Below the pieces are notes generated by a model. The model was not told the origin of the DNA. It did not search any database and saw only the letters and a list, made by a program, of their open reading frames with translations. A DNA stretch of 64,000 nt from UBA5189 sp040389445. GTDB lineage: Bacteria > Chloroflexota > Limnocylindria > Limnocylindrales > CSP1-4. Positions 44,280 to 53,379 of this stretch are shown one piece after another. Position numbers and translations under genes: made by a program. Numbering within the stretch: position 1 is the first letter of the stretch; every line of letters starts with the position of its first letter. The stretch lies in assembly GCA_040389445.1 (NCBI GenBank), contig JAZJZX010000008.1, forward strand, positions 43,062-107,061, given 5' to 3'.

Positions 44280-45665
44280 TCAGCCCACCCGGACCCCGAA
44301 GATCCCGAGCGTGCCGACGCCCAGCAGCACCAGGTCCAGGGCGATGACCAGGCCAACCGCACCCCAGGCCAGGACGTTGGCGATCCGCCCGTTCCGGTAC
44401 CGCCCCATGATCCGCTCGTCATTCACGAGCAGGACCATGAACACGAGCACGATCGGGAGCAGCAGGCCCTGCAGGTACTGCGAGGCCACGATCAGCGGGA
44501 GCAGGTCCAGCCCCGGGATCAGCACGACGAGGGCGCCGACCCCCAGCACGAACGTGTAGATCCCGAAGAACGGCCGGGCATCCTCGAATCGCTTGTCGAC
44601 GCCCGACTCCCAGCCGAAGGCCTCGCAGATCACGAACGCCGTGGAGATCGGCATGATCGTGGCCGCCAGCACCGACGCGCCGAACAGGCCCACGGCAAAG
44701 AGCGCGGTGGACAGCTCGCCGGCGACCGGGCCCAGCGCACGGGCCGCGTCCTCCGCGGTCTCGATCCGTCCGCCGACGGCGTGGATGGTCGTCGCGGTGG
44801 CCACGACGATGAAGATCGCGATGACGTTGGTCCAGATCGCCCCGCCGACGGCATCGGCCTGCTCCAGGCGAAGCTCGTCCTCGCCGATGCCCTTCTCCGC
44901 GACCGCGCTCTGGAGGTAGAACTGCATGTACGGGGTGATCGTGGTGCCGACCAGCGCGACCATGAGGAGCAGGATGGTGGGATTCAGGTCCAGCGTCGGC
45001 CGGACGAGCGCGAGTCCCACCGCCGACCAGTCCGGCTCCGCCAGGATCGCGGACGCGATGTAGGCGAGAAAGACGACGATCACCGACAGGAAGACGCGCT
45101 CGACGGTCCGATAGGACGCGAACAGGACGAGGGCCCAGATCGCGAGCGCCACGACCGGAACCGTGAGCCATCGCGGGACGCCGAAGATTTCCAGGGCGGC
45201 AGCCGCGCCGGAGAACTCGGCGATCGTGTTGGCCACGTTGGCCACGAGCAGCACGAGCATCGCGAACGCCGTCCAGCGGACGCCGAACCGATCGCGGATG
45301 AGGTCGGACAGGCCCTGGCCGGTGATGACGCCCAACCGTGCCGCCATCTCCTGGACGATGGCCAGGATGACGATGGTGATCGGGAAGAGCCATAGCAGAC
45401 CAAGGCCCGTCTCGGCCCCCAGCACGCTGTAGGTGGTGATGCCGCCGGCGTCGTTGCCGGCGATCCCCGCGATGAGCCCCGGGCCCATGACGGCCAGGAA
45501 CGCGACGATGCCGCGCCGGCCGCGGAACCGGCCGCGCAGGCGCAGCCAGTTGCCGGCTTCCAGCCGGTCGCGGATGCGGCTCGGCAGTCCGATCCGCGGG
45601 GGCGAATCGGCCGGCCGGCGGCGCTCGGCGTTGGGAGCGTCGGTCACGTTGGGAGCCTGCGTCAC
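44280..45665 (-). CDS. Nramp-related divalent metal transporter
   Basis: A 461-residue membrane protein with eleven or so helices of the Nramp family. Helix 1 reads GPGLIAGIAGNDAGGITTYS where true Nramp proteins have DPGN. Helix 6 reads GTTITPYMQFYLQS where they have MPH. The methionine and the aspartate that select Mn/Fe are thus altered, as described for Nramp-related magnesium transporters. The adjacent upstream gene encodes a soluble PRC/MgtE_N/CBS protein. Magnesium or another hard divalent ion is the likely substrate, by inference. Confidence 0.85.
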   Translation of the reverse strand: MTQAPNVTDAPNAERRRPADSPPRIGLPSRIRDRLEAGNWLRLRGRFRGRRGIVAFLAVMGPGLIAGIAGNDAGGITTYSVLGAETGLGLLWLFPITIVILAIVQEMAARLGVITGQGLSDLIRDRFGVRWTAFAMLVLLVANVANTIAEFSGAAAALEIFGVPRWLTVPVVALAIWALVLFASYRTVERVFLSVIVVFLAYIASAILAEPDWSAVGLALVRPTLDLNPTILLLMVALVGTTITPYMQFYLQSAVAEKGIGEDELRLEQADAVGGAIWTNVIAIFIVVATATTIHAVGGRIETAEDAARALGPVAGELSTALFAVGLFGASVLAATIMPISTAFVICEAFGWESGVDKRFEDARPFFGIYTFVLGVGALVVLIPGLDLLPLIVASQYLQGLLLPIVLVFMVLLVNDERIMGRYRNGRIANVLAWGAVGLVIALDLVLLGVGTLGIFGVRVG

Positions 45666-45685
45666 GTCGCTGGGTGGCCCGCTGC

Positions 45686-46945
45686 TCAGGATCGACCGGC
45701 CAGGCGAGGCAGCCGCTTGCGCCAGGCGTCGGGCAGGATGGCGTCCATCGCGTCGTCCACGGTCACGATGCCCACGATGTGGCCCGTCGCGTCGACGACC
45801 GGCACGGCCAGCAGGTTGTAGTGGGCGACGATCTCGGCCACCTCGTCCTCGTCCGCCAGCACGCCGACGGTGACCGGCTCCGGGATCATGACGTCGGCGA
45901 TGGGCGTCGAGGGCTTGGCCACGATGAGATCCCGGAGCGACAGCACGCCGACGAGGCGGTCGTCGTCATCGACCACGTAGACGTAGTAGATGGTCTCGGC
46001 GTCCGGCTCCATCTCGCGCAGTCGATCGATGGCCTGCGCTCCGGTGAGCGAAGCCGCGAGGGTCACGAACTCGGTCGTCATCATGCCGCCGGCGGTGTCC
46101 TCGGGGTAGGCGAGCAGCTCGCCGAGTTCCTCGGCCTCGTCTCGCTCCATGAGGGCGAGGATCTCCTCGCGGCTCTCGTCGGAGAGATCGGCGACCAGGT
46201 CGGCGGCATCGTCGGGTGACATCTCCTCGAGGATGTCCGCGGCGCGCGCCGGGTCCAGATCCTCGAGGACCTCGACCTGGGTCTCGGGCTCCATCTCCTC
46301 GAAGACGTCGGCGGCAGCCTCGTCATCCAGGGCGGCGAGGACGCCGGCCCGGTCGCGCGGGGCCAGCTGATCGATGATGTCGGCGAGGTCGGCCGGGTGC
46401 ATCTCGGTCAGGCCGGCGTGTGGAACCCGCAACTTGATGGACGCGATCGAGGTCTCGACCGGGTCGACGTCCTCCCAGTCGATGTAGCGCTCGGGAACCG
46501 GCAGCCTGAGGTTTCGCGCCAGCGTTCGGTAGCCCCGCTCCATCCCCAGCCGGCGAAGCAGACCGACGGCGCCCACGTCCACGGCGACCAGATGGAGGAT
46601 CCCCTCGATCTCGTCGAGCCGCAGGTCGTTGACGCGGACGACCTTGCGACCATCGATGTCGACGATCTGCTTGTCCATGAGGTCGGCGCGCAGGAGGATT
46701 TCGTCGGGGCGCTGGGTGAACTTGCCCATGTCGATCGTGAGCGTGCCGAGCCGGGCACCCCTGGCATCGAGGCGATCGACGGACGACCAGGGCAGGAAGA
46801 TCCGACGCCGATCGGTCAGCACCACGAGCCCCGTGACGGGCGGATAGCGATTGCCGACGGCAACGATGAGGTCCGCGATCTTGCCGATCGCGTCCTTGCT
46901 GCCGTCGAGCACGGGCAGGCCGATCGCCTGGCTCAGGTAGAGCAT
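45686..46945 (-). CDS. Soluble PRC-barrel / MgtE N-domain / CBS protein
   Basis: A 419-residue protein with no membrane segment. Residues 1-85 are a PRC-barrel (VLDGSKDAIGKIADLIVAVG). A second PRC-like segment follows (DKQIVDIDGRKVVRVNDLRL). About 195-290 are MgtE-N-like acidic helical repeats (MHPADLADIIDQLAPRDR, EEMEPETQVEVLEDLDP). About 295-410 are two CBS domains (TEFVTLAASLTGAQAIDRL, VMIPEPVTVGVLADEDEV). It resembles the cytosolic magnesium sensor of MgtE without the channel. Twenty bases separate it from the Nramp-related gene, so it probably gates that transporter. Confidence 0.9.
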   Translation of the reverse strand: MLYLSQAIGLPVLDGSKDAIGKIADLIVAVGNRYPPVTGLVVLTDRRRIFLPWSSVDRLDARGARLGTLTIDMGKFTQRPDEILLRADLMDKQIVDIDGRKVVRVNDLRLDEIEGILHLVAVDVGAVGLLRRLGMERGYRTLARNLRLPVPERYIDWEDVDPVETSIASIKLRVPHAGLTEMHPADLADIIDQLAPRDRAGVLAALDDEAAADVFEEMEPETQVEVLEDLDPARAADILEEMSPDDAADLVADLSDESREEILALMERDEAEELGELLAYPEDTAGGMMTTEFVTLAASLTGAQAIDRLREMEPDAETIYYVYVVDDDDRLVGVLSLRDLIVAKPSTPIADVMIPEPVTVGVLADEDEVAEIVAHYNLLAVPVVDATGHIVGIVTVDDAMDAILPDAWRKRLPRLAGRS

Positions 46946-47371
46946 GTGGCCACCTCACGGGCGGGCCGGTCGCCGCCGGGTGGCACAGGCTCCGTGGAGC
47001 CGAGCGTCACACGCGGAAGGCGGTCCGGACCGTCATGTCGGGCGAGCGCCGGGCGCCCGCGGGACTGGGTCCGTTCTCCACGATGGGAGTCTTCCTCCGG
47101 AACGACATTGGAGCGGTCCCAGCGCGATCGGGTGAACGTCGGGCGTACGGCGCAGGGGACCTCGCCGAGTGTAGTCGCCGTCCGCACGGACGGTCAACGC
47201 GCGGTCCGGTCAACGCGCGGTCCGGTCAACGCGCGGTCCGGTCAACGCTTGGTCCGGTCAACCGCCGCGGGCTTGGCCGGTCGACCGCCGCCGGCTCGGT
47301 AGTACCTTCGTCGGGCCCCGCCCCGGGACCTTCGGCTGCTGACCGTGGGCACCGGCGGATGTCACTCTCGC
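46946..47371. other. Long divergent intergenic region with tandem repeat
   Basis: These 426 bases separate the PRC/MgtE/CBS gene (minus) from the first diguanylate cyclase (plus). Besides the 16-bp array at 47191-47262 there is no convincing gene. The metal-transport side would have a leader of up to about 200 bases, long enough for an RNA switch, but no known riboswitch core could be recognised by eye. Confidence 0.5.
47191..47262. repeat. 16-bp tandem repeat
   Basis: Four copies of CGGTCAACGCGCGGTC at 47191-47254, the fourth with TT for GC, and a partial fifth to 47262. It lies between two divergent genes. The sequence differs from the 17-bp array at 35694 but shares the GGTC core. Confidence 0.93.
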
Positions 47372-49612
47372 ATGGTGCGCGTGCAGGAATCGAGGCCCGA
47401 ACCGTCATCTGGTCCCGCCGAGGTCCCGACCCAATCGAGGGCCGGCCGGACAAGGGGGCCCGGCAACGGCATGCCCGGCCGCTCGATGCCCGGCCGGAAA
47501 CGGGGGCCCGGCCGCACCATGCCGGGCCGGACCAGGCCCGGCCCCGATCGATTCCGGATTCTCCTCTCGATTGCCGAGCGACTCGCGGCCTCGTTCGATC
47601 GCCCGGATCTGTACCGGATCGTGGTGGATGCAGCGACGGAGTTGTCGGGCGCCGACTACGCGCTCCTGAGGATCGATCACGGCGGCTCGCTCGACATCGT
47701 GGCCACCTCCGGCATCGAGGCCGCCGTCGCGAAGCGTCTGCCGGGCATTCCGACCCGGGATCGGGCCATCGACGAGGTCCTGGCGAGAGCCCGGCCGTTC
47801 GTCTGCGACGACACGGCGCTGCTGCCGGCCGGCGAGTGGCCCGACCGATTTGCGGGACTCCTCTCGATCCGGGGCTTCCTGCTCATCCCGCTCGTCCACG
47901 GTGGGCATTTCCTCGGAACGCTTGCGGTGGCAACCACGGATCCCCGCCCATGGTCCGATGAGGATGTGGAAATCCTGACGGCGCTCGGCGGGCATGCCTG
48001 CCTTGCCCTGCGGAACAGCGATCTGTTCGATCGCCTCGAGGTGCGGGCCGCCCGGATGGCCGTCGTGCAGGCGGCCTCCGCCCGCATGAACAGTGCCACC
48101 ACCGTCGAAGCGGTCGGGCGCGCGGTGGTGGAGGAGGTCGGCGCGATCGTCGACTACCACAACGCCCGCGTCTATCGAGTCGAGCCGGACGAATCGATCA
48201 TCCCGATCGCCTTCGAGGGCAAGGTCGGCGAGTACGAGATCGTGGACTGGAGCGTCCTCGAGACCCGGGTCGGCGAAGGCTTCACCGGCTGGGTGGCGCT
48301 GCACGGTATTCCGCTGAACGTGCCGAACGCGAACGACGACCCACGGGGCGTGCAGATCGAGGGTACCGACGTGGTGGCCGAATCGATGCTGGTGGTCCCG
48401 ATGCGGCACGACGGGTCGGTCGTCGGCGTCATCACGCTGTCCAAGCTCGGCGTTCATCAGTTCGACGACGACGACCTCCAGATGGTCACCATCCTCGCGG
48501 ATCAGGCCGCGACGGCGCTCGAATCCGCGCGTCTGCTCAGCCGCACCGAATCCATGGCCACGGAACTGCGACGCCTCCTGGAGATGAGTCAGGAGCTCTC
48601 GCAGACGCTGGATCCCAAGCAGGTCGGCGCGGTCGTCGCACGGCACATGACGGCCGCGCTGGAGATGGACGCCGGCGTGATCAGTTCCTGGGACATGGCC
48701 TCGGATTCGCTCGTCTCCGAGGGTGAGTACCCGGATCGAGGGATCGTCACGAATCATCCCGTCTATCGGCTGAGCGACTATCCCGAGACGCGGCGCGTGC
48801 TCGAGGGGCAGGCGGCCGTGATCGTTGACGCCGAGGATGCGGCGGCCGACCCGCATGAGGTCGCGATCCTGCGGGAGCAGGGGTTCCGGATCCTGATCAT
48901 GATCCCGCTCGTGGCCAAGGGCCACTCCGTGGGCATCGTGGAATTGCTCGCCCGGGAGCTGGTGCCGACGGACGACGTCCGGTTGTCCCTGGCGCGGACG
49001 ATGGCCAACGAGGCGGCCATGGCCCTGGACAACGCTCACCTGTACGAGGCGGCTCGATCCCTCGCGGATCGCGACCCACTCACCGGCTTCTTCAACCACC
49101 GCTACCTCTACGAGCGGATGGGCGAGGAGGTCGTGCGTGCCCGGCGTGCCCGGCACCCGCTGAGCCTGCTGCTCCTCGACCTCGACGACTTCAAGCTCGT
49201 CAACGACACCTTCGGCCACCAGTTCGGGGATCGATGCCTGGTCCATCTGGCCGAGGTCGTCAAGTCGACCCTCCGGGCGTCGGACGTGCCGGCCCGCTAT
49301 GGCGGTGACGAGTTCGCCGTGATCCTCCCCGACGCGGACCACGAGGCGGCCGCGGCCGTGGCCCGGCGCATCACCGAGGACCTCGCCCAACGGCCGGTCA
49401 TGGCCGAAGGTCGCGGCCCGGTGCCGATCAGCGTTTCCATCGGCGTCGCCTCGGTCGGGCCGTCCGTACGGACGCCGACGGAACTCGTTGAAGCAGCCGA
49501 CACGCTGATGTACGAGGCGAAGTCGGCCGGTCAGGCCGCCGGGCCGGTTACGCCGCCGCAGGAGTCCGATCTGGTCGCGCCGCCGCCGCGCGAGTCCGAA
49601 CTGGTCGGCTGA
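47372..49612 (+). CDS. Diguanylate cyclase with three GAF-like domains
   Basis: A 746-residue cytosolic signalling protein. After a Gly/Pro/Arg-rich N-terminus with MPGR repeats come GAF-like domains at about residues 60-220, 225-390 and 400-560. A GGDEF domain follows (about 570-735) with DPLTGFFNHRYLYERM and RYGGDEFAVIL. RASD, five residues before GGDEF, is an intact inhibitory site. It makes cyclic di-GMP, presumably in response to ligands or redox signals bound by the GAF modules. The start is uncertain: GTG 47345 is nine codons upstream. Confidence 0.9.
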   Translation: MVRVQESRPEPSSGPAEVPTQSRAGRTRGPGNGMPGRSMPGRKRGPGRTMPGRTRPGPDRFRILLSIAERLAASFDRPDLYRIVVDAATELSGADYALLRIDHGGSLDIVATSGIEAAVAKRLPGIPTRDRAIDEVLARARPFVCDDTALLPAGEWPDRFAGLLSIRGFLLIPLVHGGHFLGTLAVATTDPRPWSDEDVEILTALGGHACLALRNSDLFDRLEVRAARMAVVQAASARMNSATTVEAVGRAVVEEVGAIVDYHNARVYRVEPDESIIPIAFEGKVGEYEIVDWSVLETRVGEGFTGWVALHGIPLNVPNANDDPRGVQIEGTDVVAESMLVVPMRHDGSVVGVITLSKLGVHQFDDDDLQMVTILADQAATALESARLLSRTESMATELRRLLEMSQELSQTLDPKQVGAVVARHMTAALEMDAGVISSWDMASDSLVSEGEYPDRGIVTNHPVYRLSDYPETRRVLEGQAAVIVDAEDAAADPHEVAILREQGFRILIMIPLVAKGHSVGIVELLARELVPTDDVRLSLARTMANEAAMALDNAHLYEAARSLADRDPLTGFFNHRYLYERMGEEVVRARRARHPLSLLLLDLDDFKLVNDTFGHQFGDRCLVHLAEVVKSTLRASDVPARYGGDEFAVILPDADHEAAAAVARRITEDLAQRPVMAEGRGPVPISVSIGVASVGPSVRTPTELVEAADTLMYEAKSAGQAAGPVTPPQESDLVAPPPRESELVG

Positions 49613-49631
49613 AGCCACAGCCGTGGGCCGA

Positions 49632-49651
49632 GTACTGGGTGGGACCAGTAC
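49632..49651 (+). repeat. Short perfect hairpin upstream of the second diguanylate cyclase
   Basis: GTACTGG (49632-49638) pairs with CCAGTAC (49645-49651) around a six-base loop, between the stop of one cyclase gene and the likely start of the next. A third related GTACCAGG follows at 49656. No T-run is present, so it is not an obvious terminator; an operator or RNA-stability role is possible. Confidence 0.45.
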
Positions 49652-49709
49652 GGAAGTACCAGGCACGCTGACTGGACGCGGACCGGCAGGGGCCGCATGC
49701 TTCATTCCC

Positions 49710-51152
49710 GTGAGATCCCCGGAGCCTCGACGTCGCCGTGACCCCCGTCGCCGTGACCCGGAAGACCGGTCGGTGCGCCGGACGTGGTGGTTCCTTTCCG
49801 CGACCTTTCTGATCCTGGCCGCGATCACCGGTATCCGCGGCCTGACGTCCACCGACGCGCTGGCCTGGGCGCCGGCCGTCGCCGTTGCGATCGCCGCGAT
49901 TGCAGCCATTGCCCATCGCAATGCGGTCGTGGATCTGGAAGTTCGGGGTCGTGCCGAGGCCGAGAATTTCGCCCGGATCCTGCGCGGGCTCTCGCGGTCC
50001 GTGAGCGTGGACGCGATCGTCGGCGCCATCGTCGACGACCTCGCGGAAGGAACCGGTGCCGATCACGTGGTGGTCGTGCGTCGGTGGCCCGAGGGGGGAA
50101 CCCTGGAGGCCACGCTGGTCACCCGGCGCGCCGGCGTCCCGAATTCGAGCACGGTCCTCCCGCTCGGGGATCTCGACCTGACGCCACACCCGAGTTCGCC
50201 GCCCGTGGCGGTCCCGATCCGGCCGGATCCCGTGCGTCGTGCCTTCGCCGCCCAGGTCCAACCATCTTCGGCCGGCGACCACGGCGCGTCACCGACCGGC
50301 CGAGCGGGCGCCCAGGCGACCATGTCTCGCGTTGGGGTCTGGGTAGGGGAGCTCATGGAGGACTTCGGCATGCGCCGGCCCGATCGGGAGCGGGGCGAGC
50401 TCAGGTCTCCGCGAGCGGAGGTGGTCGGATCAGGTCCAACGGCCCAGGTCGCGGCCCGGATCGCCGAGCGAGTCCGGGCAGCGTACGGGCTGAGTCATAC
50501 GCTGGCGGCTCCGTTGAGCACCGACGCCGGCGTCATCGGCGCCATCGTGGTCTCCCGCCGCGATCGCGAATCCTGGGACGTGGCCGCGCGTCGCCTCCTC
50601 CACGGGGCCGCCATCGAGGCGTCGGCCGCACTGGCCCGGGCCTACAGCTATCGCGAGGCGACCGCCAACGCCAGCACGGACCCGTTGACGGGCCTGCCCA
50701 ATCGGCGGTACTTCGACGAATTCTGCGGGCTCCTGGCGCGCCGCCGCCGTGCCGGCGATGCCGTGGCCGTGCTCATGGTGGACATCGACAAGTTCAAGGT
50801 GCTGAACGACACCTACGGTCATCCGGTCGGCGACGTCGTGCTCCAGGCGGTGGCCCGGGCGATCGTGTCGGCGGTTCGCGAGGAAGACGTCCCGGCCCGG
50901 GTCGGCGGCGAGGAGTTCGCCGTCCTGCTCCGCAACCCGGGACCCGGCGTTGCGCTCGAGGTCGGCGAACGCGTCTGCGCCGCGGTACGTGCCCTCGACC
51001 TCGAAGAGCACGGCGTTCCGGGCGTCAGCGTCTCGGTCGGGGTGGCGAACGCCCGGGGCGCCGACGAGCCGATCCCGGCCATCATCGAGCGGGCGGACCA
51101 GGCACTGCTGCGAGCCAAGCGGGCAGGCCGCGACCGGGTGATCGCCGCCTGA
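49710..51152 (+). CDS. Membrane-anchored diguanylate cyclase (GGEEF)
   Basis: A 480-residue protein. An Arg-rich start is followed by two adjacent hydrophobic segments (WWFLSATFLILAAITGI and APAVAVAIAAIAAIA, residues 20-65). A degenerate GAF-like region runs about 80-300. The GGDEF-type domain (about 310-475) has DPLTGLPNRRYFDEF, DIDKFKVLNDTYGHPVGD and RVGGEEFAVLL. REED five residues before GGEEF is an inhibitory site. GTG 49710 puts the anchor near the N-terminus; GTG 49623 is possible. It probably shares regulation with the cyclase just upstream. Confidence 0.88.
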   Translation: MRSPEPRRRRDPRRRDPEDRSVRRTWWFLSATFLILAAITGIRGLTSTDALAWAPAVAVAIAAIAAIAHRNAVVDLEVRGRAEAENFARILRGLSRSVSVDAIVGAIVDDLAEGTGADHVVVVRRWPEGGTLEATLVTRRAGVPNSSTVLPLGDLDLTPHPSSPPVAVPIRPDPVRRAFAAQVQPSSAGDHGASPTGRAGAQATMSRVGVWVGELMEDFGMRRPDRERGELRSPRAEVVGSGPTAQVAARIAERVRAAYGLSHTLAAPLSTDAGVIGAIVVSRRDRESWDVAARRLLHGAAIEASAALARAYSYREATANASTDPLTGLPNRRYFDEFCGLLARRRRAGDAVAVLMVDIDKFKVLNDTYGHPVGDVVLQAVARAIVSAVREEDVPARVGGEEFAVLLRNPGPGVALEVGERVCAAVRALDLEEHGVPGVSVSVGVANARGADEPIPAIIERADQALLRAKRAGRDRVIAA

Positions 51153-51216
51153 TCCGGGCCCTGATCGGGATCCGGGCGCCCATCGGGATCCCCGCGGCCC
51201 ATCGGGATCCCCGCGT
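51150..51216. repeat. 19-bp tandem repeat after the cyclase stop codon
   Basis: CCCATCGGGATCCCCGCGG occurs at 51179-51197 and 51198-51216 (last base T). More degenerate copies (TGATCGGGATCCGGGC) reach back to the stop codon TGA at 51150-51152. The last copy ends at the TACCAT that precedes the polX start. Confidence 0.8.
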
Positions 51217-51221
51217 ACCAT
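51216..51221 (+). promoter_or_regulatory. Possible -10 element of a leaderless polX transcript
   Basis: GCGTACCATCGG ends six bases before ATG 51228. The same GCGTACCATC lies at 53365-53374, just before ATG 53380 of the next gene. The spacing fits transcripts that begin at the start codon. No clear -35 hexamer is seen. Confidence 0.35.
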
Positions 51222-51227
51222 CGGTCG

Positions 51228-53338
51228 ATGCCCGCGTCCGACGAGTCCGCCTTCCCGCAGCCGCCCGCGGACGCCGCGCTGCCCGCGGACGCCGACCCGC
51301 CCGCCGACGCCGGCCTGCCCGCCGACGCCGGCCTGCCCGCCGACGCCGGCCTGNNNNNNNNNNNNNNNNNNNNNNNNNNNNNNNNNNNNNNNNNNNNNNN
51401 NNNNNNNNNNNNNNNNNNNNNNNNNNNNNNNNNNNNNNNNNNNNNNNNNNNNNGCCCGCCGACGCCGGCCTGCCCGCCGACGCCGGCCTGCCCGCCGACG
51501 CCGGCCTGGCCGCGGACGCGGACCTGCCCTCGAACGCCGACCTGGCGCGCGTCCTTCACGAGATTGGCGACCTGCTCGAGGTGAAAGGTGACCTCGTGTT
51601 CAAGACCGTGGCCTACCATCGGGCGGCCGACACGATCGGGCGGGCACCGGTCGCCGTCGCCCGCGCCTACCTCGACGGTCGTCCGCCGGATCTCCCGGGC
51701 GTCGGGCGGGCCATCTCGGACAAGGTTGCCGAACTGTCGCGCACCGGCCGTCTCGCCTATCACGAGCAGCTCCTGGCCGAGTTCCCGGCGACGCTGCTCG
51801 ATCTCCTCAAGGTGCCCGGCCTGGGACCCAGGACGGTGCGGCAGCTCTGGGCGACGCTCGGGATCGCGGACCTCGAGGCGCTGCGGTCGGCCGCAGAATC
51901 GGGTCGCCTGCGGGGGCTGCGGGGAATGTCCGCTCGCACCGAGGCCACCATCCTCGAGGGCATCGCCGGACTTCGATCGAAGGACCATCGACTGCTCCTG
52001 CACGAGGCGCGGGATGCCGTTCGGCGCGTCACCGAGGCGCTCGAAACGGTCGAGGGCGTGGTCCGGGTGGTGGCCGCGGGCTCCTGGCGACGACGACGCG
52101 AAACCATCGGCGATCTCGACATCCTCGTCGAAACCGTCGACGCCGGTCCCGCCATCCGGCGCTTCACGACCCTCCCGGATATCGAGGCCGTGCTGAACCA
52201 GGGATCGGAAAAGGCGACGATCCGACAGGTTGGGGGCCCGCAGGTCGATCTGATGCGTACCGCCCCGGGAGCCGCCGGGACCTATCTGATCCACTTCACG
52301 GGCGCAAAGGCGCACAACGTTCGCCTCCGCGAACGAGCGCGGGACCGGGGCTGGAGCCTGTCCGAGAAGGGGTTCGCGCGTCTCGGGGAGGACGGTGCCG
52401 TCCTCAGCGGTGCTGCCGCCGAACTCCGGACGTTCGCGACCGAGGAGGAGGCCTACCGATTCCTCGATCTCCCGTTCATCGAGCCCGAGCTGCGGGAGGA
52501 TGCCGGCGAGATCGAGGCGGCCATCGCCGGTACGCTGCCGTCGCTGCTGGAGCTCGGCGACCTTCGCGGCGACCTCCACTCCCATTCCGACTGGTCGGAT
52601 GGGAGCCAGCCGATCGAGGTCATGGCCGAGGCCGCCCGGCGGCGTGGCCACGCCTACCAGGTGCTGACCGATCATTCGGTGTCGCTGGCCATCGCCCGCG
52701 GCCTGACGCCCGAGCGGGTGGCCATGCAGGCTCGGGTGATCGCGGCCCTCAATCGCCGGTATGCCGCCGAGGAGGACGCCGGATCCGCGCCGCTCGAGAC
52801 GTCGCCCGAAGGGTTCCGCCTGCTGCACGGCTGCGAGCTGGAGATCCGCGCCGACGGTCGCCTCGACTATGACGACGCCGTGCTCGCCCGCTTCGACCTG
52901 GTGGTCGCGTCGTTGCACGTCGGGCGACGGCAGTCGAGGGCGGAGCTCACCGCCCGGGTGCTCGGCGCGATCCGCAATCCCCATGTCGACGTCATCGCCC
53001 ATCCAGCGGGCCGGAAGATCGGCGTCCGCGACGACCTGGACCTGGACTGGGACACGGTCTACGCGGAGGCCGCCCGGACCGGCACGGTGCTCGAGGTGAA
53101 CGGTTCGCCCCATCGCCTGGACCTGGCCGTGGAGCGGGCCCGCCACGCCGTCTCGATCGGGTGCCTCCTGTCGGTGGACTCCGATGCCCATCGGACCGAG
53201 GAATTCGAGCACCTCGCGTGGGGTGTCGCCCAGGCTCGGCGGGCCTGGGTTGAGCCGGCCGTCGTGATCAATACCCGGTCGAGGTCGGACCTCCTCGCCT
53301 GGGTCCAACGAGACGGACGGACCGGGCACACCGCATGA
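51228..53338 (+). CDS. polX: DNA polymerase/3'-5' exonuclease PolX (interrupted by assembly gap)
   Basis: Family X polymerase with a C-terminal PHP phosphoesterase, used in base excision repair. The N-terminus is an unusual PADAGL repeat tail that contains the assembly gap. Next come the helix-hairpin-helix part (LARVLHEIGDLLEVKGD, VPGLGPRTVRQLW) and the nucleotidyltransferase core (TIGDLDILVET and GPQVDLMRT, giving three catalytic Asp). The PHP domain has GDLHSHSDWSDG, TDHSVSLA, HPAGRKIG and DSDAHRTEEF. The frame changes across the 100 N; a true gap of 2 modulo 3 bases (for example 17 plus multiples of 18) restores it. So the gene is probably intact. Confidence 0.88.
51300..51508 (+). repeat. 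18-bp coding repeat (PADAGL) spanning the gap
   Basis: Perfect 18-bp units CCCGCCGACGCCGGCCTG: three before the gap (51300-51353) and three after it (51455-51508). Less regular ADA-rich copies lie on both sides. They encode a disordered Pro/Ala/Asp tail at the start of PolX. The assembly evidently collapsed here, so the true copy number is unknown. Confidence 0.93.
51354..51453. other. Assembly gap of 100 N
   Basis: Exactly 100 N, a conventional placeholder for unknown length, placed inside the 18-bp polX repeat. Confidence 0.99.
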
Positions 53339-53366
53339 CCCACGGATCGACGACCGGGCGCTCGCG

Positions 53367-53372
53367 TACCAT
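53367..53372 (+). promoter_or_regulatory. Possible -10 element of the membrane protein gene
   Basis: TACCAT in the context GCGTACCATC, seven bases before ATG 53380, matches the sequence and spacing before polX. It lies just downstream of the polX coding end. Confidence 0.35.
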
Positions 53373-53379
53373 CTCGCCG

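Noticed and set aside
46946..47190. Possible magnesium or manganese riboswitch upstream of the PRC/MgtE/CBS gene
   Set aside because: The leader is long enough and the context suggestive, but no M-box or yybP-ykoY core could be aligned by eye. A covariance-model search would decide.
49784..51227. Upstream extension of the PolX frame through the second cyclase gene
   Set aside because: The extension is Arg/Gly-rich and out of frame with the GGEEF domain. The PolX start at ATG 51228 fits the repeat tail and upstream motif.
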